Shown here piece after piece: positions 33,774 through 46,900 of a stretch of 64,000 bases of DNA (position 1 is the first letter of the stretch; the number at the start of each line of letters is the position of its first letter). The stretch is from Pilatotrama ljubarskyi (taxonomy: Eukaryota > Basidiomycota > Agaricomycetes > Polyporales > Polyporaceae): positions 93,333-157,332 of the forward strand of contig MU277684.1 of the NCBI GenBank assembly GCA_022385805.1. The letters are read 5' to 3'. A model generated the notes under the pieces. The model saw only the letters and a program-made list of their open reading frames with translations. It made no database searches and had not been told where the DNA came from. A program made the position numbers and the translations under genes.

Positions 33774-34993
33774 GATAGCTGGCAGTAGTCCTCCACCGAC
33801 GACCGTCAAATATGAGACCTTGTCAGTCGTGGGTCAGAGCGGCGAAGAGGGGAACTCACGACAAGCTGATGGATAGTGCGAAGGCAGCGGTGAGCGACTG
33901 GGCTGAGTCGAGGGATACCCCGTTCGCTCATCGAGTGAAGGCTCGCCCCGGTCAGTATCCTCCAGCTTCTGATCAGACGTTGAGTCCGATATGAACGTTT
34001 GAACACGAAGGACGCTTCTTGGGTATCAGAGATTATGTATGGTATGCCGTACAGCCATTGCGACTTTCGAGGGCGGGGCCCACCAGCCTGATTGGTAGTG
34101 GGCCCGCCACATCCATCACTTCCGGGTTCAGGGAGCCAAGGATGCAGTTTCGCGACGGCCATCGCGCGTTAGCAGAACTCTGTTGGGTACGAAGTTGTTC
34201 GCCAGGTACCGGTGCACCGGTCACCCGCACAAGGGCCTCGGAGTGGCACAGGCAGACCGAAGCGGTGCCAGCGGTCCATGCACGATGCGAAGCTGTCAGT
34301 CAGCCTGTGTAACCTTGTGTGACTCCAGTGTCTGCCTCTCTTCGTAACCTGCAGTACTGTACTTGCTGAGAGCGGGCCTGTGCATGCTGTCCTCAACTTT
34401 GTACCGTGACCGGCGACTAGCGGTGCTGCTCTTCTCCCGAAAATGTCCGCTTTGGAAAGCGGATTTGCAGATTCCGTTTCCGTCAGTACTGTTTTCGGTT
34501 TCTCTCAGCCCATATGGCATGCGCCCGAGACGCCGAGCGAAGCACCTGAGCTAGAGTGAGTGAATGAGTGATACGTACTACTACTACTGACACCATAAAG
34601 TGCCTCGCCCTTCCCGAATAGCCAAGTCGCTCGGCGCTCCGAAGCGTACGAAACACCGGGTCGAACCTTTCAACTCATTCTCCTGCTCGTGCTGCGCAAG
34701 AACGGTAGCACTCCGAGTCCGCTGCGGTCGTCGAAGCCACAGTGGATAACGTCCGGGACTGCCTCCTGAGGGGCGCATGCGGTTGCCTGCTGCAGCTGCC
34801 CAGGGGCTGCGTTGACTGGGAACGCTCGCCCCGTGATGCGGATAATACAAGTACTATCCTGTCGAATCCGCGGATTTGGTACACGGTGGTCGAGGCCGTT
34901 GTGTGCGCCTCCCCACCTCAGAGTGCCGTCGATTGCTTCGCTTGCTCACCCCAACCATCCGGTGTTTCTCCTCGGTCCAGCGTGCTGACCATC
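33774..34993. promoter_or_regulatory. Divergent intergenic region, left arm
   Basis: 1.2 kb between UstYa-like B (minus) and the membrane-protein gene (plus), equivalent to 55503-56782 in the right arm. Patches of similarity are conserved, for example gcgaagctgtcagtc (34286) versus gactgacagcttcgc (56205). No gene is seen. Confidence 0.5.
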
Positions 34994-36009
34994 ATGTTCG
35001 AAGACAAAACGCCGTACACCGTACTGCTCAGCGACGCTGAGTGCAATGACCAAGAAGAGGAACGTGGGCAACTCGCTACTGTCAAGGAAGGTGCGAGCCA
35101 TTTCCCTCACCAGCGATGTCGCATATGGCTCATCCTCCTGCTTGGTAGCGTACACATCAGGCACCACCGGGCCTCCAGAGAATCGCCTGCGTCGCTTTCT
35201 GCTTTGGGCGTGCTTACTCTCAGTCCTCTGCTCGGTGATCAACGGGTCCGTCACCGTGTTCACAGCAGTCGCTCTGCGCAGCGTCGCCCCGTCTCAACTT
35301 ACGACTTTGGAATACGCTAGCACCTACATGGGTTTCGACTCTATCTATCGCAACCCGGCTGCCAGCCCGCCTCCTCCTGTCGACAACTTCCCTGTCGCCG
35401 TAGGCATCTTCAACCGCAGCCCTCTGCCGTATACGTCGATGCTCCTCACTGGGCATCCACGTTCGGGACTATCTATACCGGAGAGCGTCGCGTCAAAATT
35501 TCTGCAGTGGTCAGTACCTGTCGAGTATCATCGCGCTTTCAGTCGATGACGCCATGACAGGAGACGACCTTGGCGCAATTCTGGGCTGGCGACTATGGCA
35601 TGGAACGATGCTCACTCGAGTTTACCCTGCCGCCATCCTCTTCGGGGGACGATCTGTTAGGAGCAGAGGAGCCGACCTCAGTCGAGGTTTGGCATGTGGA
35701 TGCCCAGTCCAAACTCAATGTCCAGGAGTTGTCGTGGCAAAGCCGTCCGCCAAGAGTCGGCCTTGCGGCAAGCTGGAATGTCTATCCGAACAGGACGGCT
35801 CGCTCTCCAGAGTTCCACTGTCGTTCCCGTTCATTCCAGACGTTCGAGCTAGCCTGCGTCGGAGACGGGTGCCTCCTGGAGTTCCTTCAGTCGCCAAAGC
35901 GTCGTGACATAGGTAAGTCCCTCGCCTCGACATGGAGCGTGCCACGTCGTTTGACGCAGAGCGTGACTGTGTCATAGGTCTTTGGTTGGTGCAGCGCACT
36001 TCTGCTTGA
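34994..36009 (+). pseudogene. Single-pass membrane protein gene, left copy, frameshifted
   Basis: Same four-exon structure as the intact right copy: 34994-35090, 35161-35509, 35561-35912 and 35978-36009. Exon 2 is 349 nt instead of 353. Comparison shows four bases missing near 35416, just after FPVAVGIFNRS, so the continuing YVDAPHWASTFGTIYTGE reading falls in another frame. The rest, including AQFWAGDYGMERC and CLLEFLQSP, is well preserved, as are all splice borders. The break therefore looks recent. Without the assembly reads a base-calling error cannot be excluded. Confidence 0.8.
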
Positions 36010-36486
36010 GATGCGCGGGCATATGCTGTTGGCGAGCCGAGGAGTCAGACTGTCCAGTCAGCCCAACATTCCGTACGCTGAATATCCTGCACCCTTCTTC
36101 CGCCCCTCCTATCCTTTTTGCTTCGAAGTACAACCGTCATTTGTGAACGTGGTTTCATAACGCAACAGGTAGCCCAGTAGCTACGCCCAGTAGACATGGT
36201 CGCCGCCCAATCTCACGAGCCACATGTACAGTATGATCCCGAAACCTTCCTTCGTTGGCCTATACCTTGGGCTCTCAGCGTGATCTGCAAGCTTCCTGCC
36301 ATCGAGACTTTGGGGCTACTGAAAGACCAAAACGTGGCTCAGCCTCGCGCAAATTCCACCGAAGCCTTTAGCGCGTCGTTGCTTACACTGGTAGCAGCGA
36401 ACATAAATACAAGCTCGTTTCACAGTCGTGCGAGTCGTGATAGCTGTTCCCTAACAGCGGCTGTCGCCGCTCAGTGCTCAGCGCAC
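36010..36486. other. Inner boundary of the left arm
   Basis: Similarity to the right arm fades by about 36060 (shared gcgggcatatgctgtt versus gtgggcacatactgtt). The rest is the 3' flank of the multi-membrane-spanning gene; nothing else is seen. Confidence 0.45.
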
Positions 36487-38128
36487 TTACCGACGAGCCA
36501 GCAGTGCCGCGACGAACAGCATTCCTCCCAGAGCCCCGAGCGTCCCGACTACGGCCCAATGCGTGTACGATTCGAACGGATGTCTCACTTCCACGCGACT
36601 GGTGACGGTCGCTCCGCGGAAGGAGTAGAATGTGATTCCCGTCATGAAGGCAGCGATGGCCCATGCAAGGAAGACCAAGGGTAACGACATGATCACACGG
36701 CTTCTCTGTGGGCACTTCGTCAGCCGACTCCAGTCGCACAGCGAGGTCGATGCCACTTACGGAGAGGTGCCGGAGCCCTTCGCTGCCGATGTAGACCACG
36801 GTCCGGTCGATGTCCGTCTTGTAACGGAAAAGAGCAAGAACGGACGAGACCATGCTAGAGGCCGAAAAGAGAATGGCAAGGAAGCCCGTGAGACGTGCCA
36901 CGTCATCGAGTTGAGGGAGGGAGAGGAAAGTCACTGATGCGCTGAGGATGACCGCAGCCTGTTCACATCGTTAGAGCCTATTCGGAGATGATACTGAGAC
37001 AGTACGTACCACAAGGCATGCGCACGCGCTGAGCATGAGCATGGGACCCGCGGTGTGCAGTCCGCTCTCCTCATCAAAGCTGTGGTAGTGCGTCCGGGTC
37101 ATGAAGACATAGGGGATACCCAAGCACAAGCAGCCGATGACGAAGTCGAGCATCGCACGGCGAAACGGTACGCGGGTTTCCGTAGCACCCCTGATCGCGT
37201 CGCGTGGCAGAGGCTTGTCAGGACGGTAGTAGATCTGCCGCCATTGAGCTGTGGTAGTACGTGCGACGCTCAGCTCTATGGCAACGACAGCCGATGAGCT
37301 AACTTACCGACACGAAGGAGCACCCGAGCGACGATGCGCGTCTGGACCACAACCGCATTCTTGGAACTAGTATCGAATGATCGCAGGAGGTTCATCAGCT
37401 CCTGGCATTCTTGAGGAGCGAACGGAGGGGGTGCGGGCCTTGCTGACGGCAGGAGGCAGTCTAAGCCCCAACATTGTCAGGATTTCGGCATATGTCCGAT
37501 AAGAGGATCACATACCGGTGTAGGACCACTTGAGGGCGTCCATTGCCTCTGAATGAGTCTCGCCGGGAAGAGGCGCATGCGCAGGATGTCCTTCAATGTA
37601 TCCCCAGTACCTGTACTCCATGTCGAGCTCTGGAGATATCGCATAAATGCCAATATGTTTGAGAGAAAGGGCGTACTCACTGTCGTCCTCAGAGAATCGT
37701 TCCATGATAAGGCCCTCGCCGGTAACGATGGGCGGAGGCTCCGAAGTGATGATGCGCAGCTTGTGGTTCACCCAGCTTTTCAGTGGGACAACCTCGTGCC
37801 TCTTGACGCCGACATCCTTGAGCCAGAGCTCCCAGCCCGCAGGCGGCGGCATAGTCGCCTCGCGTGGCAGCTTCTTCTCGATGTACTCGGTCACGACTTG
37901 CAGCTTCTTCGGGTTGCGGAGATCGATATCGGTCGTGATGCGCAGCTCTGCGTGATAGTAGTAATACGAGCTGTCAGGAAGCACGTATTCTGTCCATCCC
38001 AGGGTGCGGATGGTGTGTGTAGCTGCGAGCTCTCCGGTAACGGGGCCTGATGGGAACGGAATCGCGACCGCGTCGATTGTCTTCGCGCGACTCGCAGACT
38101 TGGGTCCTGCATGTCCCAGGAGGGGCAT
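36487..38128 (-). CDS. WW-like, multi-membrane-spanning hypothetical protein
   Basis: Exons 38128-37516, 37460-37308, 37248-37010, 36958-36761 and 36705-36487 give 473 residues. The N-terminal half has a WW-like segment (LGWTEYVLPDSSYYYYHAEL) and a second aromatic stretch (GWELWLKD). The C-terminal half has four or five hydrophobic helices, including MLDFVIGCLCLGIPYVFM, MLMLSACACLVVAAVILSAS, FLAILFSASSMVSSVLALF, LVFLAWAIAAFMTGITFY and WAVVGTLGALGGMLFVAALL, after an amphipathic linker. This arrangement occurs in a large uncharacterised Agaricomycete family. It lies in the region between the inverted arms, pointing toward the left arm. The 5' end could include a further exon upstream of 38128. 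Confidence 0.72.
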
Positions 38129-38417
38129 GCGCTCGCTTGGAAGGTAGTCAGCGCAGTCTGGAGCACGGGTTCAGCTGAGTGACTTACTCCAATTCGTGGT
38201 GGGCGCTCTCCGCCAGCGAGGCGCCGTCTCGTTCACCAAGGATGTATGCTGATGCAGGCTGGCGACTGGACCTGCTACACCTCAGCAATCTATGCCACGA
38301 GCGACGGCAAATATCACTTACTGCGCCGTTATGACATCCTGCATAGCTGGAAGAGGGAACGAGATAGGCGTCGGCGAGTCTTGCAGGCGCTCACTCTGGT
38401 ATACTTCCACCTGGGGC
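38129..38417. other. Short intergenic region
   Basis: 290 bp between two minus-strand genes. It contains the promoter of the multi-membrane-spanning gene; nothing else is seen. Confidence 0.4.
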
Positions 38418-39698
38418 TCAGTTACCGGCCTGCGAATACACACTTAGCCTGATACTCGCCAATCCACCATCAAGTACGCACTCGGGAATGTTCACACTCT
38501 CGATCGGAGAGAGGCCCGTCTTCGTCGCCTCTGGAGGATCAGCGAACGGGTCCTCAAGGGGATCGATGAAGCTATGTAATCATCAGCATGTCAAGAATTG
38601 TGCATTCGCCCTGTGCACTGACCGGACGCTCGAGCTACGGCCACGCTTGTGCTCTGCGGAGTTCGAGACAACATTGCCGTATGAGGAGGCCAACGAGGAC
38701 TTGCTCGCGCGCGTAGAGACTTTGCCAGATTCCAGGCCGGATGGCTGCGAGGTCTCCAAAGCGTGCTGAGCGGGCTCGGACACGCTTGAACGGGAACGCT
38801 TGCGCCCCAGGGCAGGCTCGTCGCTCCAAGCAAACGTGGACTCGTCCGTCGGTATCTGCACATGCGATACGTCCTCGTAGTGAGTGGGCTCCTGGGCTGG
38901 AATTGTCTGTGCAGGTAGGGCCACAGACGCAATCGGTTCAGCAGGATGCGATTCCTCCTCCTTAGACTGAGACACAGCAGGAACAACAGGATCACCAAAC
39001 GAGAAGTAGTCCGCGCGACGGTCTTCAACGGGAGGTCGCGCGACGGGCTCTGCAGGAGGTGGAAGGGGTACAGCAGGCGTTGGCTCGGGCATAGCCGCGG
39101 TCGGAGCCTCCGCAGGCGCATGAGCGTCACTCGGCACGATGACGGGGCTTGCAGCAGCAGCGAGAGGCTCCGTAGTGGGGAGGATAGGGTCGGAGAATCC
39201 AAACGGCTTGGGCTCGGGAGCTGCAGTTGGGGCTGGAATAGGGAGTTCTGCGGGTGCCTGCTCCGGAGAGCGAGTCAGCTGTTCCTCCCGAGTCTCCGCC
39301 AGAGGTGCAGAGGCCACCACTTGTGCTGTAACCGGCTCGATAACGGACTCAGTCGGTCCGACGGGCTCTGTGGCTGCACTTTCGGGAGGCGAAGTCGAGT
39401 TCTGTAGAGGGGAAGGACCTAGCTGAGTGGGAGCGCTAGGGGACTCTTCCGCCGTTTCTACAACTGGGCTGGGAGTGACGTGGTCGTCTGAAGTGGTCGG
39501 CGCCTGCGCCGGGTCCACCTTCAAGGAGTTCTTCGACGAGGACCGCGATAGAGTAGGGATCTTCGTTCCGAACGCGAGACCTGTGGAGGCCCGACGCATG
39601 GCGCTGGTCATGCGCATCCTGACGGACTTCGCTGGAGAGGGTGAAGACGGCCGGGGCGATTCTGACCTCGTTTCGGATCGTCTGGGAGGCGAAGCCAT
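38418..39698 (-). CDS. Pro/Ala/Ser-rich disordered hypothetical protein
   Basis: Exons 39698-38623 and 38571-38418 give 409 residues. The start MASPPRRSETRSESPRPSSP is followed by a basic Ser-rich region (SVRMRMTSAMRRASTG, IPTLSRSSSKNSLK). A long Pro/Ala/Glu/Thr tract follows with two related short motifs (FGFSDPILP and YFSFGDPVVP), then a second basic Ser-rich part (GRKRSRSSVSEP). After the intron comes FIDPLEDPFADPPEATKTGL. The sequence suggests a phosphorylated, disordered regulator; no domain is recognised. The gene is divergent from coatomer beta'. Confidence 0.65.
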
Positions 39699-40573
39699 TG
39701 TAGAGAGAAAATAGGCGGTAGATGTGCAGAGAGAGGTGGGAGAAGGCCGTGCTCCTCGATAGAGAAGAGGACATCGGGGCGGCGGGGTATATATTGACTG
39801 GCGGACACATGCCAGGCGGTTTTCTCGAGGCCGAGCGCAGGCGTGCGTTCTCCCGGGACCTTGCCATGAGATATGGATGCGATTGCCTGCACAGATTGGC
39901 CCGCCTCGGGAACGCTGCACACACGTGTAGGTCGAGGCGCACAGATCAAGGGTAGATAGAAGGCATTGCACCGCACCGACAACACCATGAAAGCCCGCTT
40001 ACCTCTGCCAAAATACTGCGGATACAAAGACCAACTCCATAGTGTTCCCGCGGTCGTAGCAAGTGGGTTCAGGAGCAGTTTCACGCAGCAAAATCACGCA
40101 CGACTGAGCGGAGAGGGTGGGCCGCGTGCTGCTCCAGCGTATCACTCTTCCACGCCGCTGTCTCGCGGAGATGAAGGGCAGAGTGGCCTATGATGCACTT
40201 ACCTTGGTTCAGGAGCAGCGTATGACCGCACACATGCGATAGGAAACACGTCTTCTTCGCCAGCAAGATCAGGTCGTGAAGGCCATCGCTGCAGCTGCAT
40301 GCACCACTTATTCCTTTCCGAGACTAGCAGCTGAGGCGGACAAGACACATATGAGGCCCAGGACTTGACAGTGCAGCACGTCGGCGAGAGGGTGCGAAAG
40401 GTGTATACATTGCGAGTCGTGGCGGTGAGCAGAGCACGATGGCGGCGGTAGCAGTCTGCGATGTGGCAGAGCCGCCCGTGTAACGCTACACTGCTTCTTC
40501 CACGTCTACCACCGCCGCGTCCGTCCACGTCCCTCACGCTCCTGAACGACCTGCGCTATCGTGAAGCGCAACC
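39699..40573. promoter_or_regulatory. Divergent upstream region of the disordered protein and COPB2
   Basis: 0.87 kb between start codons. Short frames only; no recognisable gene. Confidence 0.5.
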
Positions 40574-43500
40574 ATGTTGTTAGACATCAACGTGAGTAAA
40601 GATAGCGCATACAGGCGACTCATCACGCGCAACTGAGACCCTGCGCTAGCGGAAACTCTTCACTCGTTCAGACCGCGTAAAGGGCGTCGACTTCCACCCG
40701 ACCGAGCCCTGGATCCTCACCGGTCTCTACAATGGCACAGTCAACATCTACAACCATGATACCGGCGCATTGATCAAGACTTTTGAGGTCGCGGAGGTCC
40801 CCGTGCGCTGCGTCCGCTTCATTCCCCGCAAGAACTGGTTCGTCGCAGGCTCCGACGACTTCCAGCTTCGCGTCTTCAACTACAACACGCACGAAAAGGT
40901 CGCGGCGTTCGAGGCTCACCCGGACTACATCAGATGTCTCACCGTGCATCCCACTGCGAGCATCGTCCTGACGGGCAGCGATGACATGACAATCAAGGCG
41001 TGGGACTGGGACAAGCAGTGGAGGTGCATTCAGGTGCGTCCTACCACCGCCACCTGATACGCTATATCGTTGAGCTATGAGTGCAGACCTACGAGGGCCA
41101 CACGCACTACATTATGAACATCGCCGTAAACCCGAAAGACCCCAACACCTTCGCCTCGTCATGTCTAGACCGCACCGTCAAGATGTGGTCACTTGGCTCT
41201 CCCTCACCGAACTTCACCATGGAGGCGCATGACAAGGGCGTCAACTACGTCGAGTTCTACCCTGGCGCCGACAAGCCATACCTTGTGACCGCGAGCGACG
41301 ACAAGACCGTCAAGATCTGGGACTACCTGAGCAAGAGCTGCATCCAGACCTTGGAAGGCCACTCCAACAACGTCCTGTTCGCTGTCTTCCACCCCAATCT
41401 TCCTCTAATTATCAGTGGTGGCGAGGACGGCACCGTGAAGCTCTGGAACAGCGGGACATACCGCCTGGAGAACACCTTGAGCTATGCCCTCGAGCGCGCG
41501 TGGTGTGTCGCGCTCCGTAAGACGTCTAACGAGGTCGCAATTGGTTACGATGAGGGTCTCGTAGTGATCAAGGCGAGTAGAAGTAAATCTACTGATGAAG
41601 TGCATACTGAAGAGCACTCCTTAGCTTGGCCGCGATGAGCCCACATACAGCATGGACGCCTCCGGCAAGCTCGTTTACACGCGGAATAACGAAGTGCTCT
41701 CCGCCAACCTTCAGACCGTCCAGGAGGATGCACTCGTCGACGGGAACCGGATACCGCTCTCTATCAAGGAGCTTGGTACGACCGAGGTCTTCGCGACGTC
41801 TCTCATGCACTCGCCCAACGGCCGCTTCGTCACTGTGGTCGGCGACGGAGAGTACATTGTCTATACGGCACTGGCATGGCGTAACAAGGCTTTCGGCAAT
41901 GGTAGCTCCTTCGCGTGGGCGGGTGACTCGAACACGTACGCTGTGCTTGAGGGCAAGATGAAGATCCGGGTTTACAAGAACTTCCGCGAGCGCACTGGCG
42001 TCGGGATGAAGGGCGCAGGCTCTTGGGTAGTAGACGGTGTCCACGGCGGAACGCTTCTTGCAGCCCGGGGCACCGGCTTTGTTGTATTCTGGGACTGGGA
42101 AACCGGTGAGATCGTTCGGCGAATCGAGGTGGACGCAAAGAACGTACGTACAGGATACTGCGTTCTCAGCCCTATCTTGACCTGTGTGACAGGTCTACTG
42201 GTCGGGTTCAGGCAACCTTGTTGCCATTGCATCGGAGGACTCGTTCTATGTGCTCCGCTTTGACCGGGATGCATACAACGCCAAGCTTGAGCAGGGCGTC
42301 GAAGTCGGTGACGAAGGCGTAGAGGAGGCTTTCGACCTGGTGGCCGAGGTGTCCGACAGGTATGTTGTGATCATCACTGAGCTTGCTCTGTCTGACAATT
42401 TCTCAGTGTCAAGACGGCCAAGTGGATAGGCGACTGCTTCATCTACACCACCGCGGCAAATCGCTTGAACTACTTCATCGGCAGCGAGTCATATACTATC
42501 ACCCCCTTCGACACGTAAGTGGCCCTCCCAATCTGAAGTAGCATATCGTTCAGCGTGCTCCAGGCCACTATTCTTGCTGGGCTACCTCCCTGCGCACAAC
42601 CGCGTCTACCTCGTCGACAAGGATGTGAACGTCTACAGCTACTCGTTATCGCTCAGTATGGTGGAGTACCAGAGTGCAGTCTTGCGAGGGGATATGGACG
42701 CCGCAGCCGAGCTGTTGCCGTCAATACCAAAAGAACATCGCAACAAGATTGCGTCTTTCTTGGAGAGCAGAGGTATGGACGACACTCGTGGCAATTCGGT
42801 AGCAGTCGCTAATGACAGTGCAGGCCTGAAGGAACTGGCTTTGGAGGTTACCACCGACCCCGACCAAAAGTTCGATCTCTCTCTGCAACTGGACGACCTG
42901 GACGCTGCTGTCGAGATCGCACGGACAGTTCCCGAGATTGAAGCCGAGTCGAAATGGAAAGCGATCGGCGACCGGGCACTGGCGACGTGGCGGTTCGATC
43001 TCGCGCGCGAGAGTTTCGAAAAGGCAGGCGACTTGAGTGCGCTGATGTTGCTGCTGCTCGCCATCGGGGACCGAGAAGGGCTAGCGAAGCTGGCAACGCA
43101 AGCAGGTATGTACACGTGTCTGCTGATGCGGCGCAGTAATCAGTGCTCACGCTACAACGTCATGCACAGAGGAGAAGGGGCAGAACAACCTCGCGTTCGC
43201 CACCTTGCTCCAGCTGGGCGACCCCAAGCCTTGCGTTGATCTGTTGATCAAGACGCACCGGGCACCCGAGGCGGCGATGTTTGCGCGCTCGTACGCCCCG
43301 TCGAAGGTCCCAGAGGCGGTGAAGGCATGGCGTGGCGACCTGCAGGCGAAGAACCGCCCGAAACTCGCCTCGGCCGTCGCTGACCCCTCAGCGAACCCCG
43401 AGCTGTTTGAGGAGGGTTGGGAAGAGGCACTGCAGCGCGAGGCGGGCGCGCCGGCGCCTGAGGCGCCGCTGGTGAACGGCGACTCAGGTGAGTTGATGCC

Positions 43501-43583
43501 CTCCTCAAACCTGCTGTAACGGCCGCTCATGATTTTGGCCTGCGACAGAGACCCCTGCATCAGAGGAGACGGAGGAATCGTAG
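40574..43583 (+). CDS. SEC27: Coatomer subunit beta' (COPB2/SEC27)
   Basis: COPI coat subunit for retrograde Golgi-ER traffic; binds dilysine cargo tails. Ten exons: 40574-40591, 40650-41033, 41087-41572, 41625-42143, 42193-42359, 42407-42514, 42564-42772, 42824-43105, 43170-43487 and 43549-43583; 841 residues, close to the family norm. WD40 repeats fill residues 1-310 ([72 protein letters not shown]). The coatomer WD-associated region follows ([20 protein letters not shown]), then an alpha-solenoid ([40 protein letters not shown]) and an acidic tail. The third intron (41573-41624) starts with GC rather than GT (AAG|gcgagt) and is needed to keep frame. The gene is single-copy housekeeping and sits inside the inverted-arm spacer. 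Confidence 0.96.
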
Positions 43584-43956
43584 ATACCTTGTAATTTGGC
43601 TGTACGGAGTCGATACATACTGTGACCTTTCTTACTCGCTTTCATCCATGATCCCGGATCCGGCGTCGTCGGCGCAGTAAATAGAGTGCTTCTAGGCGAG
43701 TAAGACGGCGATAACAACGCACTTGTAGCCCCATTAGAGTGCGAGTAAAGCCCCTGGCCGAGACTTGTCAGCCTGATTGAAACGCGCCGGAGGCTGGGCT
43801 TGTTGCTGTGACGGGCGTCACGGTCGGCAAGCGGGCAAGAGCGTCCTTGCGGGTTCCTCAGCGTTCTGCTTGACTTCATTTCTCATCACCTTCTGCCGTC
43901 TCCTCGCTGTCTCGGGCGTCGTCTGCGCCCTTCACCCCGTCCCTTTCTTGCAGGCC
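43584..43956. promoter_or_regulatory. Upstream region of the chitin synthase
   Basis: 373 bp between two plus-strand genes. A pyrimidine tract ending ttcttgcag|gcc just before the ATG at 43957 suggests a 5' UTR intron. Confidence 0.5.
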
Positions 43957-46900
43957 ATGGCCTCCGCACTTGCCTCCCAGGCGATCAGCTCCGGTGACCT
44001 AAGGGATCTCGCCGCGCCCTCCTCGTCTGCGGCAACCGTTCACCCTTCTGACGACACCATTCTCTCTGTTCTCCAAGCTCGCTTTCGTGCAGACCTACCC
44101 TACACTCGCATCGGCGCTGCCAACCTCGTCGTCGTTAATCCGTACAAGACACTCGCTAATGTGAACGACGTAACCGCAAAGGAGTACGAGGAGAGATGCT
44201 ACAAGGACACGAGTTTCCCACTCCCGGGCACCGCCCAACTGCCTCCGCATCTCTATGACCTCGCAGCTAGGGTGTACCTACTCATGAGGAGACGGATGGA
44301 GTCGCAGTCGGTCATCTTCAGGTGAGTTACTATGTGAAACATTCTATGCGGGACCACAGCAAACGTGTCGTTACAGAGGAATCACCGCCTCGGGAAAGAG
44401 CGCCAGCTCGCAACTGCTCGTCAACCAGATCCTCCGACTTTCTGCCCATTCGAAGAAGGAGGCACGGCTCGCTGACCAGATCAAGTCGCTCTCGACACTC
44501 CTCGATTCCTTCGGGAACGCGAAGACGCTCGTTAACCCAAATGCCTCCCGACACAGTCGATACCTCGAACTGCACTTCAACGACCGTGGGCGTATCCAAG
44601 CTGCCAAAGTGCTGACGTTTGGCCTCGACAAGTCGCGGCTCTCACGCCTCTCTTTTGAAGAACGCACCTACCACGTTTTCTACCAGTTCCTCGCCGGCGC
44701 TACCCCGGAAGAACGCGATCGTTACGGGCTCGAGGATGTCACTGACTATGCGCTTTTGGCGTCGTCCGGATGCTATCGTCTGCCTGCAGGCCCGTTCAGC
44801 GACGACGGTATCGCCATGGACGAGCTCCGAGCGGCCATGAAGACCCTGGGATTCAAGCCCAAACATGTCTCGTCTATTTTCGGTCTCCTCGTCGCCATCC
44901 TCCTGCTTGGGAATCTCCAGTTTGGCGAGGCGGATGCACGTGACGTATCAGCCTACGTCTCCAACAGGCCGGTGCTGGACCAGGTCTCTCGGATGCTCGG
45001 CGTGCCCGCGGAGGAACTCAGCGAGGTTCTCACGAACAAGACGAGCTACGTGCGGAAGGAACTGTACACCGTCATGATGAATGCGCAGCAGAGTGCGGCG
45101 CAGCGGGATCAACTCGCGAAGGATCTCTACGCCATCCTCTTCGCGTATGTGACTGAAACGGCTAACCACAAGGTTGCGCCTAGCTCGCAGGATCCCCCTC
45201 CTCCAACGCAAATCGTTCTCTTTGACCAGCCCGGCTTCCAGACGAAAGGTCTCCCTACCTCGGCGTCCGTGTACTTTGGTGGTCCTGCGCCTCTCCTTGG
45301 CCCGCAGAACCAAGCTGGTTTCGAGGAGTTCTGCATCAACTTCGCGAGCGAGCTCCTCCACTCGTATGTTCTGCGAAACACCTTCGAGGACTCCGTGGGC
45401 TATAACAGTCAGCTCACTGGGGACGGCATCTCTTTGCCTGCTGTCACGACCATGGATAACTCCGGTTGCGTGGAACTTCTGCGAGGCGCACAACTGAGCG
45501 AGCGCGCCCATCGGAAACCCGGTGGTGTTCTCGGCGTCATTAACAAGTCGTGCTCGTCGTACAGATCGGGGAAGAGCAGTGAGAAGAAGGAGGAGGAGCT
45601 GCTGCAAGAGCTCATGTCCAAGTTCGGCGTGCACGCTTCCTTTGTTGCGCCGGGCAGCGCGGAGTGTCCAGACAAGATGGCCTTCGGTATCAACCACTAC
45701 GCCGGGAGCTGCTCGTACGACGTTCGCGGCTTCATCGAGAAGGACACCGACATCCTCGACTGCGCCTTCGTGACGCTCCTCCGCAACTCCAGTGACCCCT
45801 TCATCGCGAAGCTCATGGCAGGACCGAGCCTTGCGACGGAGCGACATTCGAAGGACGAGAACATTATCGTTCAAGCTCAGGTCTCTTCCCGCCCCCTTCG
45901 TGCACCTACTCCGATCATCTCCCGCGACGGCGTCCCCGCGTCTCCTACCGAGGAGCATTCCCGCCTTGACCCGACCAAGGTCTACCCCATCACCACACAA
46001 CTCAATTACACCCTCTCCGAGATCATGTGGAACCTCGACCGTACTCGGCATTGGACCGTGTCATGTATCCGTCCCAATGACTCGGGTACCGCGAACTCGT
46101 TCGACAAGCGCAGAGTCAAAGCACAGATCCGAGCTCTTCTCCTGCCAGACTTCATCGCGAGGAGGAAGAACGACTTCATCGTCGACTTCGAGCAGCTTGC
46201 CTTCTGTGACCGCTATGTACCCACGATCAGGGGGTCCGAGGCGGAGCGTATAAGGCAATGCGCGTCCGCGAACGGCTGGAAGGAGGGCGAGGACTATGTG
46301 GTCGGTCACCGCATGATCTGGCTCACATACCCGGCTTGGAAGGTTGTCGAGGATGTTCTCCGGGCGCAGGAGAAGGAGCAAAAGCGTGGTGGCGCGGAGG
46401 GTGTGGACGACGAGAGCGTGCTCCCAGACGATGCGACCGAGTACACCCATCCAGAAGGCTCGCTGACGCCCGGCGCTGGTGCGGCCTACTACGGAGGTGG
46501 CGAAAGCGAAGACAACCTGCTACTAACCCGGACAGGCACCAACGGCACGCATTACCACGATCCCAACGCGAACGCGAGCTATCCCAACGTCCCGCTGACT
46601 CCCAATCACCCCGAGACACCAGGTTACGGCGACGCGGACGGCTGGGGTTCCGAATGGGATAAGAAGGGCGGTGCTCCTTCCGACGTCGTGGCTTCCAAGG
46701 AGGGCGATATCGTCGCGAAGGCTCCGAACACTGTCGAGGAGGTTCCGACAAGTCGTGCTCGGCGAAACTGGCTCTACGTCGTCTGGGCAACTACTTGGTG
46801 GATTCCATCGTTTGCGCTGAGCAAGATAGGCCGCATGAAGCGCCCTGATATCCAGCTGGCATGGCGGGAGAAGGTCACTATCTTCTGGTTGATCTTCCTC

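Larger units (their letters stand above)
29700..36060 (+). repeat. Left arm of a diverged inverted duplication (candidate peptide cluster)
   Basis: Carries UstYa-like A (minus), peptide precursor (minus), UstYa-like B (minus) and a membrane-protein gene (plus). The same set in mirror order and opposite strands is at 54435-61600. Exon lengths are conserved: UstYa-like A is 145+452 nt in both arms, and the membrane gene has exons of 352 and 32 nt in both. By hand count UstYa-like B differs at about 27 of 144 aligned residues. Arm ends are approximate because the matching fades gradually. Confidence 0.9.
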
